In this document: positions 9,135-18,633 of the stretch, piece by piece
Layout of the letters: each line of letters starts with the position of its first letter
Numbering within the stretch: the first letter of the stretch is position 1
Notes under the pieces: generated by a model
The model's input: only the letters and a program-made list of their open reading frames with translations
Databases searched by the model: none
Told to the model about the DNA's origin: nothing
Assembly (NCBI GenBank): GCA_016707485.1
Contig: JADJHN010000002.1
Location: forward strand, 1,116,001-1,180,000
Direction of reading: 5' to 3'
Origin: Lysobacterales bacterium
GTDB lineage: Bacteria; Pseudomonadota; Gammaproteobacteria; Xanthomonadales; Rhodanobacteraceae
Length of the DNA: 64,000 bases
Position numbers and translations under genes: made by a program

Positions 9135-12100
9135 ATGAATTCGAAGTCGAAGGGCCTCTTCGCGCTCTTGTTGGCTGCTTTTTGCCTGTTTGGCATGGCA
9201 CCCGGTGCATTTGCGCAGTCGACTTACGATTATTCGGTGTACGTGGATGCCGATGCCAATCCCGGCAGCGGTTGCACTGTCGGCCTGGTCAACGGCGCCG
9301 ATGTCCGCCTGCGGGTCACCGCCAGCGGCGGCCTGACCCCACAAGTGGTGCAGGTCACCCGCGCCCGCTGCGCGGGCGGCGCATTCGGCGGTGAAACCGT
9401 GATTGCCGGCAGCTCGGCCGTCGGTGCCGACAACGGCGTGGCCGGCTCGGATGTCATCGAGTTGTCCGATGCCTTGAGCCAGTTGTCGCAACCGGGTGCG
9501 CCATCCCTGGTGTTTTTCGTCGTGGCGACGAGCGCGACTGGCGAGGATGTCCTGATCAGCAGCGACGGCACGATTGGCGGGCCGCCGATTGGCTTCGGCC
9601 TGGCCGCGCTGGCCATTCCCATGCTTGGCATTCCCGCACTGATCCTGCTGGCGCTGCTGGTTGTCCTGGTGGGTGCCCGGATTGCCCGCCGGCGTGGCTT
9701 GCTGCGCGTGGCGGCCATGATTTTCCTGTGCAGCGGCATTGCCCTGGCAGCCAATTTCGTCGTTGACGGTCAGGTTGGCGACTGGAGCGGCGTTGCGCCG
9801 CTGGCCACGGATCCGGCGGGTGATTCGAGCAGCGGCGAAAGCGCCATCGACCTGCGCGCGTTTTTCGCCGCGATCGAGAACGACCGCGTGTTCATGCGCA
9901 TCGACGTGACCAATCTGCAGAACAACGCGCCGACCGCACTTGCCGGCAGTGCCAGCACGCTTGAAGACCAGACGGTCACGCTGACCCTGACCGGCACCGA
10001 CAACGAAAACGATACGCTGAGTTTTGCCATCGTCACGGCACCCACCCAAGGCAGTCTCGGTGCGATCACGCCGACCGGCCCGCAATCGGCCACCGTGCTG
10101 TACACGCCGAATGCCGATGCCAATGGCAGCGACAGCTTCACTTTCAGCGTCAATGACGGCCAGGCCACCTCGGCGGCGGCAAATGTTGCCGTGACGATCA
10201 CCCCGGTCAACGATGTGCCTTCCTTCAACGCTGGCGCCAATCAGGTCATCAACGAAGATGCGCCCGCGCAATCGGTGACTGCCTGGGCCAGCGCCATCCT
10301 TGCCGGCCCGGCCAATGAAGCGGGACAGGCGCTCGATTTCATCGTCAGCAACGACAACAACGCGCTGTTCAGCGTGGCACCGGTGATTTCCGCAACTGGC
10401 GCGCTGACCTACACCGCCGCCGCCAATGCCAACGGCGTGGCAAACGTGACGGTCAGCCTGCATGACAACGGTGGCACGGCCAATGGCGGCATCGATACCT
10501 CGGCCGCCCAGACCTTCACCATCACCGTCAACAGCGTCAACGATGCGCCGAGCTTCACCAAGGGGCCGGACCAGACCGTGCTCGAAGGCGCGGCGGCGCA
10601 GAATGTCGATCCCTGGGCGACGGCAATCGCGGCCGGCCCGGCCGACGAATCCGCACAGGTGCTGAGCTTTGCGGTGAGCAACGACAACAACGCCTTGTTC
10701 AGCGTGCAACCGGCCGTATCGCCGAGCGGTGCGTTGACCTACACGGTCGCCGCCGGTGCCAATGGCAGCGCCCTCGTCACGCTCAGCCTCGGCGATGATG
10801 GCGGCACCGCCAACGGCGGCATCGATACCTCGGTCGCGCAGACCTTCACCATCACCGTCACCGGCATCAACGATGCGCCGAGCTTCAGCGCCGGGCCGAA
10901 CCAGATCGTGCTTGAAGACGCCGGGGCGCAGACGATCAATCCGTGGGCGACGGCGATTTCGGCGGGGCCGCCCAACGAATCCGGTCAGCTGCTCGATTTC
11001 ATCGTCAGCAATGACAACAACGCCTTGTTCAGTGCGCAACCGGCCGTGTCTCCGAGCGGAGCGCTGACCTATACGCCGGCCGCGAACGCCAACGGTTCGG
11101 CCACGGTGACGTTGAGCCTGCACGATGACGGCGGCACCGCGAATGGCGGTGTCGATACTTCGCCGTCGCAGACTTTCACGATCACGGTGACGGCCGTCAA
11201 CGACGCGCCGAGTTTCCTCAAGGGGGCGGATCAGACGGTGCTTGAGGATGCGCCGGCGCAGGCCATTGCCGGCTGGGCCACGGCAATTTCCGCAGGGCCA
11301 GTCGACGAATCCGCGCAAACGCTCGCCTTTGCCGTCACCGCCAACAGCAACCCGACCTTGTTCAGCGTTGCGCCAAGTGTCTCGGCAACCGGCAACCTGA
11401 GCTATACGCCTGCCGCGAATGCGAACGGCAGCGCGACGATCACCCTCAGCCTGGCGGACAACGGCGGTACCGCGAACGGTGGCCTTGATACGAGTGCCGC
11501 GCAAACCTTCGTCATCAATGTCACTTCGGTCAACGATGCCCCGGTCTTCACCAGGGGCGCGGACCAGGCGGTGGCCGAAGATGCAGGCGCGCAGATAGTC
11601 AATTCCTGGGCAACCGCGATCTCGGCAGGTCCGCCTGACGAGTCGACCCAGACGCTGACATTCAACGTCGGCGGCAACACCAATCCAGCATTGTTCAGTG
11701 TCGCCCCGGCCATCTCGGCCTCGGGCATCCTCACCTACACCCCGGCGGCCGATGCCAACGGCACGGCAACCATCAGCCTGGCGCTGGCCGACAACGGCGG
11801 CACCGCGAACGGCGGCATCGACACCTCGCCGACCCAGACTTTCGTCATCACGGTCACCGCAGTCAACGATCTGCCGGTGCTCGATCTCAACGGCCCGGCT
11901 GCGGGCAACGATTTCGCCACGACCTACACCGAAGCCGATCCGGCCGTGGCCATTGTCGATCCGGCAGCACTCAGCCTCACTGATGTCGACTCCACCAATC
12001 TGGCCGGCGCGACGATCAGCATCAGCAATCTGCTGGATGGCGCACTCGAAAGCCTCGCGGCAAGCACTGCGGGCACATCGATCGTGGCGGCCTACAACAG

Positions 12101-15100
12101 CGGCACCGGCGTCCTCGCGCTGAGCGGCAGCGACAGCACCGCCAACTATCAGGCGGTATTGCGCACGGTCACTTACCTGAATACCTCGACCGCGCCAAAC
12201 GAGACTGCGCGGGTGGTCGGTTTCGTCGCCAACGACGGTACCGGCAACAGCAATGTCGCCTTCTCGACCGTGAGCGTGGTCGGCGTCAACACCGTGCCGA
12301 GCTTCACCGCCGGTGCCGCCGTCAGCATCAACGAGGATGCCGGGGCACAGGCCATCGCCAACTGGGCAACATCCATCAACGACAACGACGGCGGCTTGCA
12401 GACGCTCAATTTCACCGTCACGCAGACCGGCGGCAGCCTCGTTTTCAGCGTGCCTCCGGCGATTTCGGCGACGGGCAACCTGAGCTTTACCGCTGCTGCG
12501 GACGCCTCCGGCACGGCCAGCTTCGATGTCGTGCTCGTCGACAGCGGCAGCAACAACAACACCAGCGCCGCACAGACCCTGACGATCACCGTCAATGCCG
12601 TCAACGACGCGCCCAGCTTCGTCAAGGGCGGCGACCAGACCGTGCTCGAAGATGCCGGCGCGCAAAGCGTGCCGGGTTGGGCCAGCGCCATTTCGCCTGG
12701 ACCGGCCGACGAGTCGGGACAGAGCGTCAGCTTCGCCATCACCGGCAATACCAATGCCGCCCTGTTCAGTGCCGCCCCGGCCATTGCTGCAAACGGCACC
12801 CTGACCTACACGGCCGCCGCCAATGCCAACGGCACGGCGACGATTTCAGTCAGCTTGTCCGACAACGGCGGCACCGCCAATGGCGGCAGCGACACCTCGG
12901 CCGTGCAGACCTTCGTCATCAACGTGACGGCGGTCAACGACATCCCGGGCTTCAGCGTCGGAGCCGATCAGGCGCTGTTCGACGACGCCGGTGCGGTGAC
13001 CGTCAATCCCTGGGCAACCGGCATCTTCACCGGTCCGGCCAACGAAGCCGGACAGAGCATCAGCTTCGTCATCGACAGCAATTCGGCGGCGAGCGCATTT
13101 GCCGCCGGCCCGAGTGTCTCCGCGACCGGCGTGCTGAGCTTCACTCCAGCCATCGTGCCATCGGGCACGCCGACCCTGGCAACGATCAGCCTGCATGTGC
13201 TGGACGATGGCGGTACCGCCAACGGCGGCCAGAACGCTTCACTCGCGCAGTCGTTCACCATCGAGATCACCCACCGCAATGCGCCGCCGGTATTGACCAA
13301 CCCGACCATCACGTATGCGACTGCGGGCAATACGCAACTGCAGGTCGCCGGTGCAGCCATTCCGGGCCGGGTCTCGATCAGCGATGCGCAAAGCGCCTTG
13401 GCCAAGTCCGCGCCGACCGATCCGGACGGGCCGGTGGCGCCCAGTGTCGTTGATGCAACGGGCAACAGTGCGAATGGCGGCAACTACACGATCGATGCCG
13501 CTGGCGCCTTCAGTTATGTGCCGCCCGCCGGCTTCTCCGGCACCGACACTTTTACCTTCACCGTTACCGACGGCAATACGCCCACACCCGGAACCGTAGT
13601 CGGCACGATCAACATCACGGTCGGCCCGGTCATCTGGTACATCGACAACCTGGTCGATGCGAACAACCCGGGAGCCGGCAGCGACGGCCGCTCGAACAAT
13701 GCCTTTGAAACCCTTGCTGCGGCACAAACCGCTTCGGGCGCGGGCGCGATTTTGTTCGTCTTCAACGGGATTTCCGCGACGACGCCATACACCGGCGGCA
13801 TCGTGCTTCAGGACGGTCAGCGACTCTGGGGCGAAGGCTATGGCCTTGCCGTGGCCCCGTTCGGCACCCTGGTTGCCGCTGGCACCCGGCCGCGCATCAA
13901 CGCCGCTTCCGCCGATGCCGTTTCCATACCGGCAAGCGCCGGCAACCGTGTCGGCGTCGAAGTCCGCGGCCTCGACCTGCAGGGCAACCCGAACGCGATC
14001 GACGTTACTGCAACGGGCGCGAACAATGTCGGCGTGACGATTGCCGGCAACAACGTGCGCGGCGCAGCTGCGGAAGGTTTCGATATCAATCTCGGCTCGA
14101 CCGGAACCCAGCGGATCGCGATCCAGAACAATGCCGTTACCGCGACCGGCACCGGCATCGATGTCAACCGCACGCTCGGCACGGCGACCATCACGGCGTT
14201 CAACGACAACACGATCAGCGGCGCCAGCGGCGGCACGGGAATCATGGTCAACGGCGCGATTTTCGACGCCACGCCCGGCAATCCAATCGATCCCGTGAGC
14301 GGCGGTGTCACGACGATCGGCGCGGTCGGCAATGGCGTCGGCGCCAGCGGCATGCTGCTCTCGAACGTGATCGGCGAGCTCTCGTTCATCGATCTCGATA
14401 TCGTCAATGATGCCGGCAGCGGCCTCGCTGTCAGCTCGACCGGAGCGCTCAACGCCTCCGCCGGCAGCGGATTCCGCATCGCCGTCAATTCCGGCGTGGG
14501 TTCGATTGACTCCATTGCCGGCCCCGCCATCGATGTCAACAACGCCTCGGTCAGCCTGCCGCTCGGCAACGTGCAAAGCGCAAGTTCCACCACCACCGGC
14601 ATCTCGCTGGTGAACGCGTTCGGCGGCCCCGGGTCGACCGCCTTCCTCGCCACGAGCGGACAAATCACGGATCCAAACGCAGCGTCGGGCACCGCCTTGC
14701 GCGTGGATGGCGGCAACGGCAACGTCAACTATCCGGGTGCGATCACATCCAAGACCGGCAATGCCGTCGTCATTGCCAACCGCGGCAGCGACACGGTGAC
14801 GCTCTCCGGTACCATCACCGAAAGCGGCACCGGCATCCTGTTGAACAGCAACTCCGGGGCGACCATCAACTTCTCCGGTGCGTTGAGCCTCTCCACCGGA
14901 ATCAACCCGGCCTTCACCGCCATCGCGGGCGGCACCGTCTCGGCAACCCACACGGCGAGCACGGCGGCGACGACGATCGCCACGGCGATCAATGTCGCCA
15001 ATACGACAATCGGCGCCGCCGGCCTCAACTTCCGCAGCGTCAGCGCCGGTACTGGGGGGTTCAGCGCCGGCAGCGGCATCGTCCTCGACAACACCGGCGC

Positions 15101-16400
15101 AAGCGGCCGACTGATCGTGACCGGCAACACCGTTGCCGGATCAGGCGGCAGGATCCAACACAAGGATATCGGCATCTCGTTGAGCAGCACGCTCAATCCG
15201 TCGTTCTCGTGGATGCAACTCAACGATTTCAACGATTTCGCGATTCGCGGCCAGACCGTCAACGGCTTCAGTCTTGCCAACACCGCGATCAACGGTACAA
15301 ATGGCAACAGCGCCGCCGCCGATGAAGGCAGCGTGCGCTTCGGTGAGCTGACCGGTTCGGTGAGCATCACGAACTCCGGCATCAGTGGCGGATTCGAGGA
15401 CAACTTCAAGCTCGTCAATACCTCGGGATCCTTGAATCGACTGACGTTCGACAATACGACGATCGGCTCCAACAGCCTCAGCGACGGCAACGACGGCGTC
15501 ACCCTCGAGGCGGCCGGTACGGCGATCATCAATGTCACCGTGCAGAACAGCACCTTCACGTCCGCGCGCGGTGACCTGTTCCAGTTCAACCATATCGGAA
15601 GCGGAACCGGCGACCTTGTCCTCACCAACAACGAGTTTTCCAACAACTTTCCGGCAATCGCAACGGGCGGCGGCGGTCTGTCCCTGTTCACCAGCGGTCT
15701 GGCCGGCAGCAGCGTGACGATGAACATCACCGGCAACTCGTTCCGTGACGCGGTCGGGCCGGGCGTGTTGATCGTCAAGAGCGAGGGACCCGGCACCCTG
15801 ACCGGCACCTTCGCCAACAACACGATCGGCGTGGCCGGAACTCCCAACTCCGGCTCGGCCGAGGGCAGCGCGCTCAAGCTGCAGACCGTGGGCCAGGGAA
15901 CGATGAGCTGGAACGTCACCAACAACCAGATTCGTGGCTACAACAATTTCGGCATCGAGGTTCTCGCTGGCGGCGGCGCCACGCCCCAGGGCGGCATCGT
16001 CAACACCAATGTCACCGGCAATCTGATCGCCGAACCGGGTAATACCCCCGGAACGCTCGGCGTCTCGAAGAACGCGATTCACTACAACATCGGCACGGTC
16101 GTCGGCGATACCTACCAGGCTTGCGCAAATATCGGCGGGGCTGGTGCGCTCGCCAACGAGATCTACCTGGGCGGCAAGGATGCGGTGCCCCCGACGGGAT
16201 TCGGCGACATCGATTTCCGCATCCGCAACCGACGCACCGGCGTCAATATCAATCTGCCGGGCTACGCGGGCCCTGCGGCGGCGAGCGACGCGACGATCAA
16301 CGCCTACCTGGTTCCGCGCAACAGCCAGGGCGGGGCGCCGGTTGGTCTTGCGCATGGCGTGACCGGCACTTACTCGGGCACGGGAGTCACCTGCCCATGA
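9135..16400 (+). CDS. Giant exported repeat/beta-helix surface protein (2421 residues)
   Basis: Signal peptide of about 27 residues (MNSKSKGLFALLLAAFCLF, cleavage after GAFA). Residues 28-155 are a small domain. Residues 160-190 are hydrophobic and end in Arg (IPMLGIPALILLALLV ... ARIARRRG), like an IPTL-type sorting tail but internal. A second hydrophobic stretch ending CSGIALAANF follows at about 190-210. A DOMON-like piece (VDGQVGDWSGVAPL) leads to a Tandem-95 repeat at 263-359. Eight further cadherin-like units of about 110 residues run from 360 to about 1380, interrupted at 912-1052 by a different domain. A VCBS/Ig-like unit spans 1382-1498. The last 920 residues (from WYIDNLVDANNPG) are a right-handed beta-helix with recurring I-x-N-N-x-(V/I) turns. 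AGCAGGGG lies just upstream of the ATG. Probably a surface adhesin; secretion route unknown. Confidence 0.85.
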   Translation: MNSKSKGLFALLLAAFCLFGMAPGAFAQSTYDYSVYVDADANPGSGCTVGLVNGADVRLRVTASGGLTPQVVQVTRARCAGGAFGGETVIAGSSAVGADNGVAGSDVIELSDALSQLSQPGAPSLVFFVVATSATGEDVLISSDGTIGGPPIGFGLAALAIPMLGIPALILLALLVVLVGARIARRRGLLRVAAMIFLCSGIALAANFVVDGQVGDWSGVAPLATDPAGDSSSGESAIDLRAFFAAIENDRVFMRIDVTNLQNNAPTALAGSASTLEDQTVTLTLTGTDNENDTLSFAIVTAPTQGSLGAITPTGPQSATVLYTPNADANGSDSFTFSVNDGQATSAAANVAVTITPVNDVPSFNAGANQVINEDAPAQSVTAWASAILAGPANEAGQALDFIVSNDNNALFSVAPVISATGALTYTAAANANGVANVTVSLHDNGGTANGGIDTSAAQTFTITVNSVNDAPSFTKGPDQTVLEGAAAQNVDPWATAIAAGPADESAQVLSFAVSNDNNALFSVQPAVSPSGALTYTVAAGANGSALVTLSLGDDGGTANGGIDTSVAQTFTITVTGINDAPSFSAGPNQIVLEDAGAQTINPWATAISAGPPNESGQLLDFIVSNDNNALFSAQPAVSPSGALTYTPAANANGSATVTLSLHDDGGTANGGVDTSPSQTFTITVTAVNDAPSFLKGADQTVLEDAPAQAIAGWATAISAGPVDESAQTLAFAVTANSNPTLFSVAPSVSATGNLSYTPAANANGSATITLSLADNGGTANGGLDTSAAQTFVINVTSVNDAPVFTRGADQAVAEDAGAQIVNSWATAISAGPPDESTQTLTFNVGGNTNPALFSVAPAISASGILTYTPAADANGTATISLALADNGGTANGGIDTSPTQTFVITVTAVNDLPVLDLNGPAAGNDFATTYTEADPAVAIVDPAALSLTDVDSTNLAGATISISNLLDGALESLAASTAGTSIVAAYNSGTGVLALSGSDSTANYQAVLRTVTYLNTSTAPNETARVVGFVANDGTGNSNVAFSTVSVVGVNTVPSFTAGAAVSINEDAGAQAIANWATSINDNDGGLQTLNFTVTQTGGSLVFSVPPAISATGNLSFTAAADASGTASFDVVLVDSGSNNNTSAAQTLTITVNAVNDAPSFVKGGDQTVLEDAGAQSVPGWASAISPGPADESGQSVSFAITGNTNAALFSAAPAIAANGTLTYTAAANANGTATISVSLSDNGGTANGGSDTSAVQTFVINVTAVNDIPGFSVGADQALFDDAGAVTVNPWATGIFTGPANEAGQSISFVIDSNSAASAFAAGPSVSATGVLSFTPAIVPSGTPTLATISLHVLDDGGTANGGQNASLAQSFTIEITHRNAPPVLTNPTITYATAGNTQLQVAGAAIPGRVSISDAQSALAKSAPTDPDGPVAPSVVDATGNSANGGNYTIDAAGAFSYVPPAGFSGTDTFTFTVTDGNTPTPGTVVGTINITVGPVIWYIDNLVDANNPGAGSDGRSNNAFETLAAAQTASGAGAILFVFNGISATTPYTGGIVLQDGQRLWGEGYGLAVAPFGTLVAAGTRPRINAASADAVSIPASAGNRVGVEVRGLDLQGNPNAIDVTATGANNVGVTIAGNNVRGAAAEGFDINLGSTGTQRIAIQNNAVTATGTGIDVNRTLGTATITAFNDNTISGASGGTGIMVNGAIFDATPGNPIDPVSGGVTTIGAVGNGVGASGMLLSNVIGELSFIDLDIVNDAGSGLAVSSTGALNASAGSGFRIAVNSGVGSIDSIAGPAIDVNNASVSLPLGNVQSASSTTTGISLVNAFGGPGSTAFLATSGQITDPNAASGTALRVDGGNGNVNYPGAITSKTGNAVVIANRGSDTVTLSGTITESGTGILLNSNSGATINFSGALSLSTGINPAFTAIAGGTVSATHTASTAATTIATAINVANTTIGAAGLNFRSVSAGTGGFSAGSGIVLDNTGASGRLIVTGNTVAGSGGRIQHKDIGISLSSTLNPSFSWMQLNDFNDFAIRGQTVNGFSLANTAINGTNGNSAAADEGSVRFGELTGSVSITNSGISGGFEDNFKLVNTSGSLNRLTFDNTTIGSNSLSDGNDGVTLEAAGTAIINVTVQNSTFTSARGDLFQFNHIGSGTGDLVLTNNEFSNNFPAIATGGGGLSLFTSGLAGSSVTMNITGNSFRDAVGPGVLIVKSEGPGTLTGTFANNTIGVAGTPNSGSAEGSALKLQTVGQGTMSWNVTNNQIRGYNNFGIEVLAGGGATPQGGIVNTNVTGNLIAEPGNTPGTLGVSKNAIHYNIGTVVGDTYQACANIGGAGALANEIYLGGKDAVPPTGFGDIDFRIRNRRTGVNINLPGYAGPAAASDATINAYLVPRNSQGGAPVGLAHGVTGTYSGTGVTCP
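10212..13277 (+). repeat. Tandem 330-333 bp coding repeats (cadherin-like units)
   Basis: Each unit begins with N-D-(A/V/I)-P-x-F and contains WATAI, GP-x-(D/N)ES, NALFS, LTYT and DDGGTANGG motifs. Unit starts at 10212, 10542, 10872, 11202, 11535, about 12291, 12606 and 12939 give periods of 330 or 333 bases inside the array. The stretch 11868-12290 is a non-homologous insert. Units are clearly related but diverged at the DNA level, so the array is old rather than freshly expanded. Confidence 0.9.
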
Positions 16401-16437
16401 ATCTCAGCACCATCAGCCATCGACTAGGAGACTGATC

Positions 16438-16938
16438 ATGGCAGAGCCGTTTCTGTCCGAAATTCGCCTGATGAGTTTCGTATTTGCGCCGAGGGGTTGG
16501 GCGTTGTGCAACGGGCAGTTGTTGCCGATCAACCAGAATCAGGCCTTGTTCTCCCTGCTCGGCACGACATTCGGGGGGGATGGCCGGATAAATTTCGGCT
16601 TGCCTGATCTGCAGGGGCGCGTGCCGATCCATGCCGGCTCGGGCCATACGCTCGGCGAGCGCGCAGGTGAGCAGGCGCATACCGTATCGATCGCGGAATT
16701 GCCGACCCACCTGCACGCACTGGCCGTATCGACGGTCGCCACCGGCGGCAATGCGAGTCCCAACGCGCGCGTGCTCGGCGGCGCCAACAATGCCTACCAC
16801 AGCCCGCAGAACCTGACCCCGTTGCAGGCGAGCAGCGTCACGAATACGGGCGGCAGCCAGGCGCATCTGAACATGCAGCCGTTCCTGACCCTGAGTTTCT
16901 GCATTGCCCTGCAGGGCATCTTCCCGAGCCCGACCTAG
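16438..16938 (+). CDS. Phage tail collar domain protein (MdpB-like), copy 1
   Basis: 166 residues. It begins MAEPFLSEIRLMSFVFAPRG and continues WALCNGQLLPINQNQALFSL, LGTTFGGDGRINFGLPDLQG, RVPIHAG: the tail collar domain (PF07484) found in phage fibres and in microcystin-dependent (MdpB-like) proteins. His-rich middle (EQAHTVSIAELPTHLHALAV), then NMQPFLTLSFCIALQGIFPS. No signal peptide. First of three tandem paralogues 37 bases after the giant gene; no other phage structural genes are present. MdpB-like proteins have no settled function. Confidence 0.92.
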   Translation: MAEPFLSEIRLMSFVFAPRGWALCNGQLLPINQNQALFSLLGTTFGGDGRINFGLPDLQGRVPIHAGSGHTLGERAGEQAHTVSIAELPTHLHALAVSTVATGGNASPNARVLGGANNAYHSPQNLTPLQASSVTNTGGSQAHLNMQPFLTLSFCIALQGIFPSPT

Positions 16939-16947
16939 GAGATTGCC

Positions 16948-17451
16948 GTGGCCCAACCTTATGTAGGCGAGATTCGCATGTTCGCCGGAAATTTCGCTCC
17001 CGCGGGGTGGATGTTCTGCGAAGGTCAGTTGCTGCCGATCTCGGAGAACGAAACCCTGTTCCAGTTGATCGGCACGACCTATGGCGGCGATGGGCAGTCG
17101 ACCTTCGCCTTGCCAGATCTGCGTGGACGCTTGCCGATTCATCAAGGCAACGGTTTCATTCTCGCGGAGACCGGCGGGGCCGAAGAAATCACCCTGACCG
17201 TCAGCCAGATGCCGGCACATGCTCATCCATTGTTCGGATCGGCAGTGGCCGGCGATCAGCTCAGCCCGAGCAACACGACGCTGGCGAACTCCTTCAACGT
17301 CGTGCCCTACATCAATGATCAGCCGCTCGGAAACATGAGCCCAACCGCGATTTCAGGCGTCGGCGGCAATCAGCCCCATACCAATTTCCAGCCTTATCTG
17401 TGCCTGAATTTCATCATTTCCCTGTTCGGGATTTTCCCGAGCCCAACCTGA
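16948..17451 (+). CDS. Phage tail collar domain protein (MdpB-like), copy 2
   Basis: 167 residues from a GTG at 16948, nine bases after the previous stop with TAGGAG just upstream. Same plan as copy 1: PYVGEIRMFAGNFAPAGW, FCEGQLLPISENETLFQLIG, TTYGGDGQSTFALPDLRGRL, a His-rich segment (QMPAHAHPLF), and the C-terminal motif SLFGIFPSPT. The central 40 residues are the most variable part among the three paralogues, as expected if that loop defines binding specificity. No signal peptide. Confidence 0.92.
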   Translation: MAQPYVGEIRMFAGNFAPAGWMFCEGQLLPISENETLFQLIGTTYGGDGQSTFALPDLRGRLPIHQGNGFILAETGGAEEITLTVSQMPAHAHPLFGSAVAGDQLSPSNTTLANSFNVVPYINDQPLGNMSPTAISGVGGNQPHTNFQPYLCLNFIISLFGIFPSPT

Positions 17452-17461
17452 GGAAAGAGAC

Positions 17462-17983
17462 GTGGCTGACCCTTTTGTCGCGGAAATCCGCATCTTCCCG
17501 TTCAACTTCGCTCCGCGAGGTTGGGCCTGGTGCGACGGTCAGTTGCTGCCGATATCGCAGAACACCGCCTTGTTCTCCTTGCTGGGAACGACCTATGGTG
17601 GCAACGGCATGTCCAACTTCGCCCTGCCGGATCTGCAGGGGCGCGCGCCGATGCATCCCCGGCAAGGACCGGGCCTGAGCCTGCACGATCTCGGCGAAAC
17701 CGGTGGCAGCGAAACGGTCACCCTGCACGAATCGGAAATGCCCCTGCACTCCCATCAACTTCGCGCGAACGTGCTCGACATTGCAGATACGAACGTTGTC
17801 AGTGGCGATGCCAGCTTGGCCCTGTCCACGAGCGGAACCTTGTACCAGGACACTCCAAATGCAATTGCCGCGCCGGAATCGCTTGCGCCGGCCGGCGGCG
17901 ACCAGCCTCACAACAACATGATGCCGTACCTGACGTTCTACTTCTGCATCGCCCTGCAGGGCGTGTTCCCGCCACGTACCTGA
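17462..17983 (+). CDS. Phage tail collar domain protein (MdpB-like), copy 3
   Basis: 173 residues from a GTG at 17462, behind GAGGAAAGAG. Core motifs FNFAPRGWAWCDGQLLPISQ, LFSLLGTTYGGNGMSNFALP and DLQGRAPMHPRQGPG identify the tail collar domain; the tail ends FCIALQGVFPPRT. It is slightly longer than its two upstream paralogues, through a longer variable centre. Eighteen bases separate it from the Tat-signal gene, so the three collar genes and that gene read as one operon. Confidence 0.92.
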   Translation: MADPFVAEIRIFPFNFAPRGWAWCDGQLLPISQNTALFSLLGTTYGGNGMSNFALPDLQGRAPMHPRQGPGLSLHDLGETGGSETVTLHESEMPLHSHQLRANVLDIADTNVVSGDASLALSTSGTLYQDTPNAIAAPESLAPAGGDQPHNNMMPYLTFYFCIALQGVFPPRT

Positions 17984-18000
17984 GTCAAGGGGTGATTTCC

Positions 18001-18633
18001 ATGCAACGTCGTGATTTTGTCAGAACCGCTCTTCTCGGTACGGGAGCAGCCTGTTCACTGGCTCTGCCCAGCGCTTACGCGGCAATCGGCAATCCCGAGA
18101 AGAATCCCTTGCGAGCGGAACTCGCGCGGCTGGAGGAGCAGGGTGGAACAGCGCGCTGGCGTTCGATCGAGCGCTGCGCCAGTGATGCCTGCAATGCCCC
18201 GCAGCGTGTCCGCATCACGATTGACGCGCTGGCCTTCCCGGTGGATCCTGGTGTCCTGTCGATCGATGCCATGTTCGATACCAGTGCAGGGGTGAAACCT
18301 TTCCGCGTCGCCAGTCATCAACCGCAATCCGCGTCGCCTTCGAGCAAGCCATTTTCATTCGAAGCCGATTCGGCTGGTCTGGCCGGATTCCGCGCCGAGC
18401 ATGTCGGGGCGACTTCGGGTTCGACCAGGGTATGTGCAGCCGCCTTGCTCGGCGCGTCGCGCCCGGTTCTCGCCAGTGGTCGCTATCTGCTCGTGGTTGC
18501 CAGGGATGCCGGCGTCCCGGATATCGAATCACTGTCCGTGCCGGGCGAGGACAGCGGTCTCATCACGACGCGCGACGGCATCGAGCTGAACGCTGCCTGG
18601 CTCCGCTTCACCGTGCGCCCCTTGACGGCCTGA
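18001..18633 (+). CDS. Tat-signal exported protein in the tail collar operon
   Basis: 210 residues. The N-terminus MQRRDFVRTALLGTGAACSL fits a twin-arginine signal (R-R-D-F-V) with cleavage near PSAYA-AIG, so it is probably exported folded. The mature part has a Cys pair (ERCASDACNAPQ), a beta-rich region with VRITIDALAFPV and IDAMFDTSAGVKPF, and ends NAAWLRFTVRPLTA. No family recognised. Its last base overlaps the start of the GNAT gene (TGATG). Position directly after three collar genes suggests it works with them, but its role is unknown. Confidence 0.8.
   Translation: MQRRDFVRTALLGTGAACSLALPSAYAAIGNPEKNPLRAELARLEEQGGTARWRSIERCASDACNAPQRVRITIDALAFPVDPGVLSIDAMFDTSAGVKPFRVASHQPQSASPSSKPFSFEADSAGLAGFRAEHVGATSGSTRVCAAALLGASRPVLASGRYLLVVARDAGVPDIESLSVPGEDSGLITTRDGIELNAAWLRFTVRPLTA

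Noticed and set aside
8773..9210. 145-residue minus-strand ORF in the gap before the giant gene
   Set aside because: Antisense to the lipoprotein and the giant gene start, no domain and no ribosome site; only a fragment resembles a helical repeat, probably by chance.
9117..12665. 1182-residue ORF on the minus strand opposite the giant gene
   Set aside because: It is antisense to the repeated coding array; its repetitive Arg/Gly/Ala composition and period follow the 330-base repeats. No family motif, and the plus-strand product has a signal peptide and known repeats.
13239..14951. 570-residue minus-strand ORF under the beta-helix region
   Set aside because: Shadow of the plus-strand beta-helix coding sequence, low complexity with no recognisable fold.
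16438..17983. A prophage remnant
   Set aside because: Only tail collar domains are present. No capsid, portal, integrase, lysis or attachment site, and base composition matches the surroundings.
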